Assembly: GCF_000208925.1 (NCBI RefSeq)
Contig: NW_001914876.1
Location: 71,675-135,674 of the forward strand
DNA length: 64,000 nucleotides
Reading direction: 5' to 3'
DNA from: Entamoeba histolytica HM-1:IMSS
Lineage: Eukaryota; Evosea; Mastigamoebida; Endamoebidae
The notes beneath the pieces were generated by a model. That model was given only the letters and a program-made list of their open reading frames with translations, searched no databases and was not told the origin of the DNA. Positions within the stretch are counted from its first letter, which is position 1. Every line of letters begins with the position of its first letter. The position numbers and the translations under genes are program-made. Positions 55,101 through 64,000 of the stretch are shown here, one piece after another.

Positions 55101-55527
55101 AATGTTTGTACATTTTTCTACTTTCATTTCTTTCACTTTATTGATGAGAGTGTTAAGATATTCTTCATCAATTTCTGTAGAGTTATTCTTTATTATGATT
55201 TTTTATTATTGAATTACACTCTACTCTTCCTTCTATTATATCATTTACTTTCATTTTAATGTACCGTTTAGTGGTTTCTTTTATTTTATGAGACATTTTA
55301 ATATATTTAATATTTTCTTTTTCATTATTTACATTAATGTTTGTCACTTTTATCATATTTTCTATTTGTTCCCATCTTAATTTCTTATATAATTTCTTAT
55401 TCAACCAATTAATTGCAAAACAATACAACACTTCATTTAAAATTTGATTTCTTTGGTTTGTTGTATTTCTTGTCTGATTATCATCTCTTGTTTTTTGACA
55501 ATCAGTGCTTTTCTCTTCGATTTCCAC
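52188..55527 (-). pseudogene. LINE A ORF2: reverse transcriptase and endonuclease, broken
   Basis: The ORF survives in at least eight pieces. Reverse transcriptase blocks: SNWKAPGIDTIYGSYLK (54272-54622), GRTLLIHKV, YYDIKKAYDTVNHEW and LNRGILQGDSLSNLLF (53704-54285), and the catalytic YxDD box, here YIDE (53788-53799). The Cys-His knuckle at about 52.85 kb has lost its first Cys to a stop (PLCKDKIATVDHILLSC remains). The endonuclease keeps RPDIYVLDKKNKT...LLFDMIIVDD. The C-terminus ends at 52188. The protein cannot be active from this copy. Confidence 0.88.
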
Positions 55528-56740
55528 TACTGTCTTTTCATAGGAGTAGTTTCGTTCATCTCCATCGTTCCTGATGATGTTTTCCTCAATACTGGTTGTG
55601 TATTTATCACAAGTGTCATTGTTTTCTTCTTCTCCAGTTCCTTCTGTGAGATAAAATTTTCAATATCATCTTGTTGTTTTGATATTATTTGTTTTTGTGT
55701 TTCATTTTCTTTTTGTGTGTTGTCTAATTCTTCTCTTGTTATTTCTGCAATTTCTTGGTTTTTAATTGCAATTTCTTGATATTCAGAGATTTGTTTTTCT
55801 TTATCTCTTATTTCCTTCTTTAATTCTTCAGTGTTTTCCTCTATCATTTCAATTTTCTTCTCTAGTGTGTTTGCATTTTGTTCTAGCGTTTTGTTTCTCT
55901 TTTTCAACTTTTCAATTTCTTCTTTCATTTCTTCATTTTCTTTTTCAATCTTCTTTTTATTAGCTTGGATGCTTCGGATTTTTTCTTCTTTATTATTTAC
56001 TTCTGTGATTTTCTTTCCTTCTATCTCATTTATTTTTCCTTGTTGTTTTAAGTTTTCTTCTTCTATTTTTTCATTTTCTTTCTTCATTTCTTCATAATTC
56101 GTTTGAATCTTTTTATTTTGTGTTTTCATTTCTGTAATTTCTTCTTCAAATTATTTCCTAACTATTTCTTTTGCTTTTCTCATCATTTCTTCTGAGATGG
56201 CTTGTTCTTCTTCCATTTTTTCCATGCTGAGTTCTTTAACTTTTTCTTTTAATTCAGTAATTTGATTTTTCAGAGCAAGTATTTCTTCTTTTTCTTTTTC
56301 TTCTTCTAACTTTTCTTCTTTATTTTTTGTTTCTTCTTGTGTTTTCATTATACTTTCTGTTTCATTTATTATTCTTGCAATTTTACATCTATCATTCATT
56401 TCTTTAATTGGGTTTTTGTTTTTAATTCTTTCTTCAATTATTTTAATGTCTTTTTCTTCCCAATCTTTTGTTTTTTCTTTAAACTCTTCTTTTGTTTTTT
56501 CAATTATCTTTTTCTTTTTGATTGAATATACTTCTTGAAGAATATCATACCATCTTTTTCTTTTACCTTCTTACTTCTTGAGTATTTCTGGTTATTCTCC
56601 TTTATTCCATTCACTTGTTATTCTTTTTATTCTTTCTTGTATCTCATTTATTGTTAGCCATTTATATTTGTTATTTATATAATCATTATTATTATATTTA
56701 TGTTGTTTCTTATTTGTTTTTATTTGTGTCTTTTGTCTTC
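55527..56740 (-). pseudogene. LINE A ORF1: coiled-coil protein, broken
   Basis: Two main pieces (55527-56129 and 56151-56399) and a further stretch to about 56740 with stops. It encodes one very long Glu/Lys/Asn-rich coiled coil with an N-terminal KYKWLTINEIQERIKRI region. Entamoeba LINE ORF1 proteins bind RNA and are expected to form the nucleoprotein particle. The stop of ORF1 overlaps the next open frame in the sequence TAGTGG. Confidence 0.8.
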
Positions 56741-56797
56741 TAATCTATTTTCCTTGACATATCGTTTACTTTTATTATTATTTCTTTGCTATTTATG

Positions 56798-59700
56798 TTA
56801 TTGATATTTCTTTTTTTTATTGTATGACATTGGATTTCTATGTCTTGTTTGCTTTTCTTTATGATACCTCAAAGTTTTACACAATAGCCATTGCATTAAA
56901 ATTTGTTGTATTTCCTGCATTGGAAAAGGATCTCTTTTAAAATTAATATTAATATAAATAATTTGATTTTCTTCATATTGAGAAATGATTATTTCAGTTT
57001 CTTCAATATACTCTAATACTGTTATAGAGTTCATTTCTAACATGCTCACATTAGATTGTTCTTCTTCTATTGTGCTGTCAGAATTGAATGTATAAAACAT
57101 TAAATCTTTCATATTTTTGATAATTATTGTTCGTATGATATTGGGAAAGTTTAATTGTAGTTTTAGTACTTTTACTCTTCTTACTGATTCTTTATGTATT
57201 AAACCATTTATTGATAATATAACAGGTATTATTTCTAAATATATTATTTCTCTATTATTTCTTATTTTCTATTTGAATTCTTTGGAATTCTTTGTATTTA
57301 TTTATTTATTTTATGAATTTAATTTAATTCTAAATTATTATCCTGACATATAACAACATCTATGATATATCATTTCTTTTCTTTCATATTTTGATATTAT
57401 ATAATGTCTTCTAGCATGGAAAGAATTGTCATTAACCAATAAATAAATATTATAAGTTATAACCATTTCATCATTATTAATACAATTATGAGGAATATTA
57501 AAATCAATTGAATCAAATTCATTAAATTGTGTAATTAATATGTGTTTATATATTTGTTTACAAACATAATCATGTTTTAATATTTGGTTCTTTTTCATTA
57601 CATCCTAACAATATATGACTAATAGATGCTATTGTGTTAGGACAATGTTTACAATATTTTAAATCATCATTTTGTAGTATTTTAGATTTAATACTTCCTG
57701 TCATAGTTACACCTTCTTGCATTTTTACTATTTTGAGGAATGCATTTCTTTTTATATTTAATGATTTCCATGTGGTTACTGTTAATTTTTTATCATTGAA
57801 AGTGCCATTTGCACATCTTATATATTCACCACATTTCTTTTCTTTCCATTCATTTAAATATCTATCATTTAATTCATTATTTACCCATTCAATTACTTCC
57901 TTTACATTGTGTTTTCTTTCATTTAATTCTATTACATTCATTAATTCATTAAAATTAATCTTCTTACCAAATGCTTTCTTCATTCTTTTAATTATTCCAT
58001 TTCGACTTTCTTTTATTGTTTCTATCGTTTCTCATATTTCTGTGCTTGATCTCCACTTATATTTTAAATATATTCTTAATAATTATTTACCACATTCATC
58101 TCTTGCTGACATTAATCCTAATCCCATTTCATTTATTTTAACATATAATCTACTTTTTGGGATATTTCTACTGTATAATTGGAGGTGAATTAATGAATTT
58201 CTTATTTGTTTATCTATCTTCTCCAATTCTCCTAGTTTCCATGGGACAATACAAAATCCATATCTTAATTTGGAGATTATATCACTATTAATCTTTCTTA
58301 TTGTATTGAGGTTGCTATATTTCATAGTATTTAATGATGATAAAATAGAAGATATATCATTTAATATTCTTGTACAATATTTGTTGATATTTACTTTATC
58401 TCCTATTTCAATACCAAGATATTTATAATGATTATCATTAGTTACTCTTGGTAGTTCAGCTAATTCATCATTTATTTGAATGTTGATATTAGTCATTATC
58501 CCACTCTTTTCTACATTAATTTTTAATCATATTGCATTAAATATTTCTTTAGTTAATTTGTGTGCTTTTTCCATTTCATCGAGGCTATTAGTCATTATCT
58601 TTAAATCATCCATATACAATATGTGGTTTAACTGGATTTGTTTTTCTTCTCCATTCATTTTAATATTTAATTTGCTTATTTGTTTATCTAATTGTTTAGA
58701 TAATATATAAATGGATAATACAAATAAGAGTGGAGATAAACTATCACCTTGTATTATTCCTCTTTCTACATTAATTATACCCACACTTTCTTGATTATTA
58801 TATAAATTAAGATATGTATTATTTAATATATAATATATTATTAATTACTACTAGTGTGATATTAAAATATATTAAACATTGTTTAATCCATTGATGATTA
58901 ATACTATCATATGCTTTGGAGACGTCATAATATGTTTCTAAACACTTCCATTTAGCCTTTAATAATAATTGTTGGATTATAATGTTGTATAATAATCCTT
59001 CTTTTGATGCATATGTATATTTTTATATCCAATTTGATTTAATGAGAGTTGTTTTTCAATTTGATTTAACATCAATTGGCTTTCTATTTTCATCTTTAAT
59101 ATTGATGTATACACTTTTAACAGACAATTTAAGCACGTTATTGGTCTGTAATTTTGATTGTCTAGTTTATCTCATTTCTTATATATTAATATTGTTCTTC
59201 CTTGAATACAATGAAGAGGTATTTCATTAGGATTATTTAACCATTCACTAAATAATTTTAATAAATATTTCTTTGGTTGTTCTAAATATTTAATCCAAAA
59301 TCCTTGTATTTTATCAACACCCGGTGCCTTCCAGTTAGCAATAAATTTAATATCACAATCTAATTCATTTGGAGTCATTATAGACATTCTATCATTAATT
59401 CTATTTTCAATTAATATTTCATATAAATTAATATTCAGGAAATCTATAATAGTGTTAGTTTCATAGATTCATTTCCAGAAATTAATAGATGAGATATTAT
59501 CTGGATATTCATCTTATTTAGATTTATTTAGATGTTGTCTTTTTCCATATTTCATCATTTTATAATTCAATCTTATTCTTTTCAAATTATTCTTTCTTGC
59601 TTCTATTTCTATTATTTTCATCTTTCGGAGGTATTTATAATAGTTTATTTGTTCAATTGTTTTTATTTTAATGTGGTATATATCATATTTCTTAATATGT

Positions 59701-60290
59701 AATATTCTTTTTAATTTCATATATTGTTTATTATTGAGTAAATCTCTTAATCTACATATTTTTGATTGTAATATCCTTTCTATACTTTTCTTTCCACTTC
59801 TTTCTTGTTTATTTTTATTAATTATGTTAATAGTGGAAGCTAAAGTTTTAATATAATGATAATAATTATCTAATGTATTGATTATTATTTCATTTTTATT
59901 AATAATATTAATTATTTGATGTATTTTCTTCTTATTATAATAATAGTTAATAAATTGTACATCTTCTTGTTCTTTCATTTCTTCTTCTTTAATTATTTTC
60001 ATTACCTCCTCTTCTTCTATTTCTTCTTTCTTGTTCATTTTAGTTATTATTTCTTTTAATTCTTTATCTTGACATTGATGTTTTATTATTTCTTCCTCCA
60101 TTATTCTATTAATTTCTCTTTTAATTTCATTCTTTATTTTAAATGTCTTCTTTATTATTTCTTTATATTCATTAATATCATTTACTTTGATTCCAAATTC
60201 ATGTATTAATCTTTCTATTATTTCTTCTTTTAGTTGACCTCTTAATTTTCTTTCAAATAATTTCAAAGCAAAACATTTATAAAGTGTTAA
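56798..60290 (-). pseudogene. LINE B ORF2: reverse transcriptase and endonuclease, broken
   Basis: Main pieces: a linker helix region (59514-60266), the first reverse transcriptase block (59172-59387, IANWKAPGVDKIQGFWIKYL), the palm with ERGIIQGDSLSPLLF and an intact YMDD box (58605-58616), the thumb (58083-58496, YKYLGIEIGDKVNI), a CCHC-type knuckle CKHCPNTIASISHILLGC (57570-57983), and an eroded endonuclease (57338-57598). The C-terminus (IIPVILSINGLIHKESVRR to 56798) parallels copy A. Several frameshifts and stops separate the pieces. Confidence 0.88.
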
Positions 60291-60299
60291 AATTTCTTC

Positions 60300-61430
60300 T
60301 TCTCTATCTGTTTGCTTCCCCCTTTTTTTGATTATCTAATTCAAATGTGGTGATCTTCTTATGCTGAATATTCATTTCTTCAATGGATTTCTGCCTTAAC
60401 TTTCTTTTTTGGAAGATCATCTTCACTTGATGATATTTCATCAGCTACTACCACATTGATGAAAATATCATTCAAATTTGTGTTTCTGATGAGTCTGTTA
60501 TATTGTAAGTTACCTCATCTTTCTTCTTTTCTTATTGTGTATTTTTATTTTCTAATTTAGATACTTTATCTTTCAGGAAGAGTAATTGTTGTGTTAAATT
60601 GTTTACTTCAAACATTTTCCTTTCAGATTCAGCATGGAATTCAAATATTTTTATCACACTCTTTTTTGTGCTTATCTCATTCTCATGCTTCTTCTTTAAT
60701 GCCATAATGTCTTTGGTTAATTTATTAATGGTTTATTCTTTTACTTTTACTTGTATTTTCATTTCTTCTTTCTCTTTCACATCTTCCTCCACTTTTTTCT
60801 CTATTTCTTCTACTCTTTTTTCCTTTTTACTGTTTTCTTCTTCCTTTTCATCAATATTCTTCTTTTTTTATTAAAATCTTTATCATCGTCTTCTTCACTT
60901 TCAATACTCATTACATAGTTATTGTATATTCTATTATCATTAATCTCATTTGGGTTGTACTGATTATTGTCTTCTTCCATAGTCATACTAATAGTCTCTT
61001 CTTCTATTCTGATTGTTTTTGTTTTTTCTCGTGCAAGAAAATACCATCTCCTCCATATTGTTGATGATGTATATTCTTTAATCTTGGTATTTTTAATTTC
61101 TTCTACTTCTTGTGGTGTAAGTATTTTAATTTCTTCTTCAAAGAGTTTTTTCCAATATTCTTGGTTTTGTATTTCAATCATTTCTTTTCTTTGATTTCTG
61201 TTTTGTTTCTTATTTTGATATTGTTTGTACCTTCTTTGTGTGTTATTATGGTATTTGTTTTTCTTATATTGATATTGTTTATTTCTGTTGAAGTTGTTAT
61301 TATTGTCAAAGTGTTTATGACGATGATTATGATTGAAGTGATGAGTGAAATGATTTGTATCATCTATGTTGTGATATTTATGGTAATAATTGTTATTGTA
61401 ATGATTAGTGTGATTATTCATGCATTTCTG
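60300..61430 (-). pseudogene. LINE B ORF1: His/Asn-rich basic protein with coiled coil, broken
   Basis: The 5' piece (60810-61421, 203 aa) starts with an unusual His/Asn/Tyr-rich region (NHTNHYNNNYYHKYHN), then a basic stretch, then IQNQEYWKKLFEEEIKI and STIWRRWYFLARE, which may be a small folded RNA-binding part. A frameshift near 60.81 kb leads to the C-terminal coiled coil. Copy A shows the tryptophan-rich part in weaker form. Confidence 0.75.
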
Positions 61431-61560
61431 TCAATACAGATAATACCTATTTTCACTCATTCTTCTATCATTTATATTTCTTGGTTGATGTGAATTTCTT
61501 CTTTGATTATTTGTTTTTCTATATTTTTTTTAATGTCTTCTGTAATGCAACTTTAATTAT

Positions 61561-61584
61561 AAAGACTTAAAAAGAAAAAAACAA
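61561..61584. repeat. Right copy of the 24-bp direct repeat flanking the LINE pair
   Basis: Identical over 24 bases to 52134-52157 and directly next to the 5' end of LINE B. No copy was found at the A/B junction near 56.76 kb. Confidence 0.7.
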
Positions 61585-61722
61585 CAAAAAAATAAAAATT
61601 AGATAATAAACTGGTAATAAAATTATTTGTTAATGTTTTAACAAAATTAAAAAATAAAAGAAGTTTTAATTATTAAAAGTAAAATATCAATTTGAATATT
61701 TTTGTATTTCTTAAAGTATTTT

Positions 61723-63441
61723 TTAAAATCCTTGTTTTGTTTTATAGTCAATATACCTTTCTAAATTATTTATTACATCTTCTAATGAAGTATCATCTTC
61801 TCTAATATGTTCTAAAGTATAAGAGATGAATGATTTATAATGTTCTTTTATTGGTTTATAAAGACCAGTAGTTTTTAATATTTCGTTAGTATTTTCTTCA
61901 GCGAATAAATCCAATACAATGTTTAAAACAGCGTCATACAATATTTCAGTAGTTTCTTCTAATTTAATAGATAACATATTTTTAACAAATAAAGCAATAG
62001 AACGTAATGGAGCTTTTTCTTCTTTTCCAATAATACTTAATATATAACATAAATTAATAATAGTAGGTAATTCAGATTGACATTGTAGTGGAGTGTATTG
62101 TTGATATTTTCTTGTTAATTCCCACATAATTGTATATTGACTTTTTTCTGTTTCAATATTTCCTTTTAATAATAATCTATGATAACACATTAAACTACCA
62201 TCTAATAATGCACGTTCTATTGTATTTAAATTTGCTAATGAATTCTTTTTTATATATTGAGATAATAATGGGAATAATATTTGAGCCATTGTAGAATGTA
62301 TTCCATTAATTTCTATTTGATATGAATTATCTAATATAAGTAAAACATTATTTAATGCACTAAATGTAGTTTCAATAATTGATACAATTAGAGGTTCTGT
62401 TTTATTTATTGGATGTTGTATAATTTTAACTAATATTTCTGGTATTTTTGATTCTTCAATACTTTTCTTTATAACTGGGTTTGGTTCATCATCAAATGTT
62501 GTAATATTTGTTAATAATTCAATTCCCATTTTCATTGCTTTAATTTTGGTTGTAATTGTTTTAAGTTCATTTGATGTTTTAACAAATATATCAATATTTA
62601 ATTCATCTTCTTCATTTTCTTTATTATTTTGTTTTGTTTGAATTGAATGTGTTTCGAGTTGTGTTTTAATTGTTTCATATTGTTCTATAATAGAACAATC
62701 AATAGTTCTTAGAATAATTGGTAAAATAATAGGTAATGTTTTATGAATAACAGGATGAATATTATGAAGAATAGTTGCATAACATATCTTCATTGAATCA
62801 GGTAATTTAGAATCACATAATTTTGTTAAAATATCATAATATTGAGGAATTTTTTGAGTTAATAATTCTACACAAAGTTGATTATCATCTGTTAAAACAA
62901 CAAGTAACCGAGAAACATTAATTGGAATATTATATGGTTCTTCTGTTGGATTAAGTAAATTTATTAAATGAATTAATAAAGGGGATGTTGTTATATTTGC
63001 TAAATATTCTGGTGAATATTCACAAAAATCAATAAGAACATTAATAATATTTTCTAATAAATGAACATCTTCTTTCATACTTTCTTTAATGTCAATCATA
63101 TGACTCATTTGATTCATCATTAAAGTTAATAATTTACTTTGTTTTTCTATAGTTTTATTATTATCTTGGTACATTGCATGAATAAGGAAATAAAGGTCAG
63201 CATGAAGATCTAATTTAATATCATCTTTAAGAAGTAATTTGTATATCATTTCCATCAATCCTCTTTTTACTAAAACAATGGCAAGGTCATTACTCATTTC
63301 CATTGCTAATGTTTTACATGTATTACTTAAATTATAACAAAAGTCAGATCGCTCTTCTTCTTTTGTTGGAACTTTTTGTTCAAATTGTTGTATAAAATTA
63401 TTAATAATATGCTCTATATTATCTGGTTCACTTCTCTTCAT
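61723..63441 (-). CDS. HEAT/ARM-repeat protein, SYO1/HEATR3-like
   Basis: 572 residues in one exon, all-helical, made of ARM/HEAT-type repeats. An acidic/polar insert lies near residues 268-290 (KQNNKENEEDELNID), where SYO1 has its acidic loop, and the C-terminus has ILYDAVLNIVLDLFAEEN, close to the last repeats of HEATR3/SYO1. SYO1 carries ribosomal proteins uL5 and uL18 to the nucleus together. The match is by architecture and short motifs, so another solenoid is possible. AAACCCTAAAAAA lies 48-60 bp upstream of the ATG, like other ribosome genes here. Confidence 0.6.
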   Translation of the reverse strand: MKRSEPDNIEHIINNFIQQFEQKVPTKEEERSDFCYNLSNTCKTLAMEMSNDLAIVLVKRGLMEMIYKLLLKDDIKLDLHADLYFLIHAMYQDNNKTIEKQSKLLTLMMNQMSHMIDIKESMKEDVHLLENIINVLIDFCEYSPEYLANITTSPLLIHLINLLNPTEEPYNIPINVSRLLVVLTDDNQLCVELLTQKIPQYYDILTKLCDSKLPDSMKICYATILHNIHPVIHKTLPIILPIILRTIDCSIIEQYETIKTQLETHSIQTKQNNKENEEDELNIDIFVKTSNELKTITTKIKAMKMGIELLTNITTFDDEPNPVIKKSIEESKIPEILVKIIQHPINKTEPLIVSIIETTFSALNNVLLILDNSYQIEINGIHSTMAQILFPLLSQYIKKNSLANLNTIERALLDGSLMCYHRLLLKGNIETEKSQYTIMWELTRKYQQYTPLQCQSELPTIINLCYILSIIGKEEKAPLRSIALFVKNMLSIKLEETTEILYDAVLNIVLDLFAEENTNEILKTTGLYKPIKEHYKSFISYTLEHIREDDTSLEDVINNLERYIDYKTKQGF

Positions 63442-63488
63442 TAAACACTTAATTAAATTATTTTATTTTCTTCATTTTTCTTTTTGTA

Positions 63489-63501
63489 TTTTTTAGGGTT
63501 T
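63489..63501 (-). promoter_or_regulatory. AAACCCTAAAAAA element upstream of the SYO1-like gene
   Basis: Read on the minus strand, 48-60 bp before the ATG at 63441. Same core and spacing as upstream of KRR1. Confidence 0.5.
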
Positions 63502-63797
63502 TATTAAAAGTTGAAGTTAGTAATGAAAATAACATATTTGAGTCATTGTTCGCTTTTGATTTCCTTTACAATTCATAACCCAGTCAAAAAAATTCTTCTT
63601 GTTGCTATTAAATTTGTTCAAACAACATCTTGAATGAAAAAGAAAAATAAAGTAAACTACTTAAAGAAATACAATGAAAAAAATAATTAATACTTTCAAA
63701 ATAGGAAAATGGAAATATCATTCTACTCTTTTGTAAATAAAAGTAAACCAAAAAGAATGGAATTTAATAAAGAATTTTTGAAAAGAAAAAAGAAAGA

Positions 63798-63805
63798 AAT
63801 GAACT
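63798..63805 (+). promoter_or_regulatory. GAAC-type core promoter box (AATGAACT)
   Basis: An exact AATGAACT lies 19-26 bp before the ATG at 63824. This matches the GAAC element described for E. histolytica core promoters. An 8-mer can occur by chance, but the position fits. Confidence 0.45.
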
Positions 63806-63823
63806 AAAATTAAAATTAATAAA

Positions 63824-64000
63824 ATGGCTACTATTATTCAACAATCAATTGAAAAGCATATTATTATTATTGGTGAATGTCAATCAAATACTTGTCTTTA
63901 TATAAATAATATAAAATGGGAAATTGATAATGAAATTAATTATGAATTATTACAACGATTAGCATTATCACTTCATTCATTTTCTAAAAGTTTTGTAAAA
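63824..64000 (+). CDS. Unknown protein, N-terminal 59 residues only
   Basis: The ATG at 63824 opens a frame that runs to the right edge without a stop. The start MATIIQQSIEKHIIIIGECQ followed by a strand and an LLQRLALSLHSFSKSF helix suggests an alpha/beta fold, perhaps longin-like, but no family can be named from 59 residues. Confidence 0.6.
   Translation, partial: MATIIQQSIEKHIIIIGECQSNTCLYINNIKWEIDNEINYELLQRLALSLHSFSKSFVK

Larger units (their letters stand above)
52158..56760 (-). mobile_element. LINE copy A, nearly full length, inactivated
   Basis: A non-LTR retrotransposon of about 4.6 kb, 5' end at high coordinates. Order: a Lys/Glu-rich coiled-coil ORF1 (about 55.53-56.74 kb), then ORF2 with a linker, reverse transcriptase (about 53.4-54.6 kb), a Cys-His knuckle (about 52.85 kb) and a restriction-enzyme-like endonuclease (PD...D motif at 52554-52604). 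The 3' end is short and close to that of the 26.4-kb and 34.3-kb traces. The layout is that of the Entamoeba LINE families. Stops and frameshifts break both ORFs. The 5' limit is estimated to within about 15 bp. Confidence 0.88.
56761..61560 (-). mobile_element. LINE copy B, nearly full length, inactivated, different family from A
   Basis: About 4.8 kb, same orientation as copy A and directly upstream of it. It has ORF1 (about 60.3-61.43 kb), ORF2 (56798 to about 60.29 kb) and short UTRs. Its proteins match those of A in order and motif but differ at most positions, so it belongs to another family. The right-hand copy of the 24-bp repeat abuts its 5' end. The junction with A is estimated at 56745-56775. 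Confidence 0.85.
63442..63823. other. Divergent intergenic region with promoter elements
   Basis: 382 bp between the SYO1-like gene and the partial gene at the right edge. It holds the AAACCCTAAAAAA element (63489-63501) and a GAAC box (63798-63805); no coding region is seen. Confidence 0.5.

Noticed and set aside
55444..56525. Several Phe/Ser/Cys-rich plus-strand open frames
   Set aside because: They mirror the Lys/Glu coiled coil of LINE A ORF1 on the minus strand.
52134..61584. One single 9.4-kb element instead of two LINEs
   Set aside because: There are two full sets of ORF1, reverse transcriptase, zinc knuckle and endonuclease in the same order, so two elements are present.
1..64000. 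tRNA, rRNA or CRISPR features
   Set aside because: No cloverleaf with conserved arms, no rRNA-like conserved stretch and no regular short repeat-spacer pattern was seen by eye.

Overview
The window looks like nuclear DNA of an amoeba of the genus Entamoeba, probably the E. histolytica group; the species cannot be fixed from this stretch alone. Pointers are the very AT-rich, gene-dense layout, short introns that start GTTTGT and nearly always end TAG, very short untranslated regions, a bacterial-type methionine gamma-lyase gene, and LINE retrotransposons with a restriction-enzyme-like endonuclease. Genes are single transcription units, so start codons were set to ATG throughout. Twelve introns in eleven genes were placed by requiring GTTTG...(T/C)AG borders that restore one frame and a coherent protein.

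Region 1 (1-22.6 kb) is dense housekeeping DNA: a UBR-box ubiquitin ligase (cut by the left edge), a folliculin/SMCR8-like protein, a helical orphan, an F-box-like/LRR protein, ribosomal protein uL30 (L7), a MYST acetyltransferase, a membrane-tethered MYRF-like autoprotease, KRR1, an orphan, Exo70, AATF/Bfr2, a RING protein with a SUMO-interaction motif, a PLAC8-like protein, a Stealth-type sugar-phosphate transferase, RPB5, a repeat-containing SP/TP-rich protein and a cyclin.

Region 2 (22.6-35.3 kb) is looser: an HSF-type factor, a TLDc protein, a DHHC-type palmitoyltransferase, ADA2, CLN3 and an orphan, separated by 1-1.8 kb AT-rich gaps that hold at least three decayed LINE fragments. Region 3 (35.3-52 kb) has a CLC chloride channel, an ANTH-like adaptor, AIP1 (with a one-base frameshift), MPP10, a La-motif protein, a RasGEF, two orphans (one with a signal peptide), methionine gamma-lyase and APH-1.

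Region 4 (52.1-61.6 kb) is two different, nearly full-length, inactivated LINEs lying head to tail on the minus strand. A 24-bp direct repeat flanks the pair as a whole and no copy is seen between them, which suggests one insertion event made by template jumping. Region 5 (61.7-64 kb) has a SYO1/HEATR3-like HEAT protein and the start of an unknown gene.

Themes: ribosome production (uL30, KRR1, AATF/Bfr2, MPP10, SYO1-like, La-motif protein), transcription and chromatin (RPB5, MYST, ADA2, HSF, MYRF-like), and membrane traffic or lysosome function (Exo70, ANTH-like, CLN3, CLC, SMCR8-like, APH-1). An AAACCCTAAAAA-like element recurs close upstream of several growth genes.
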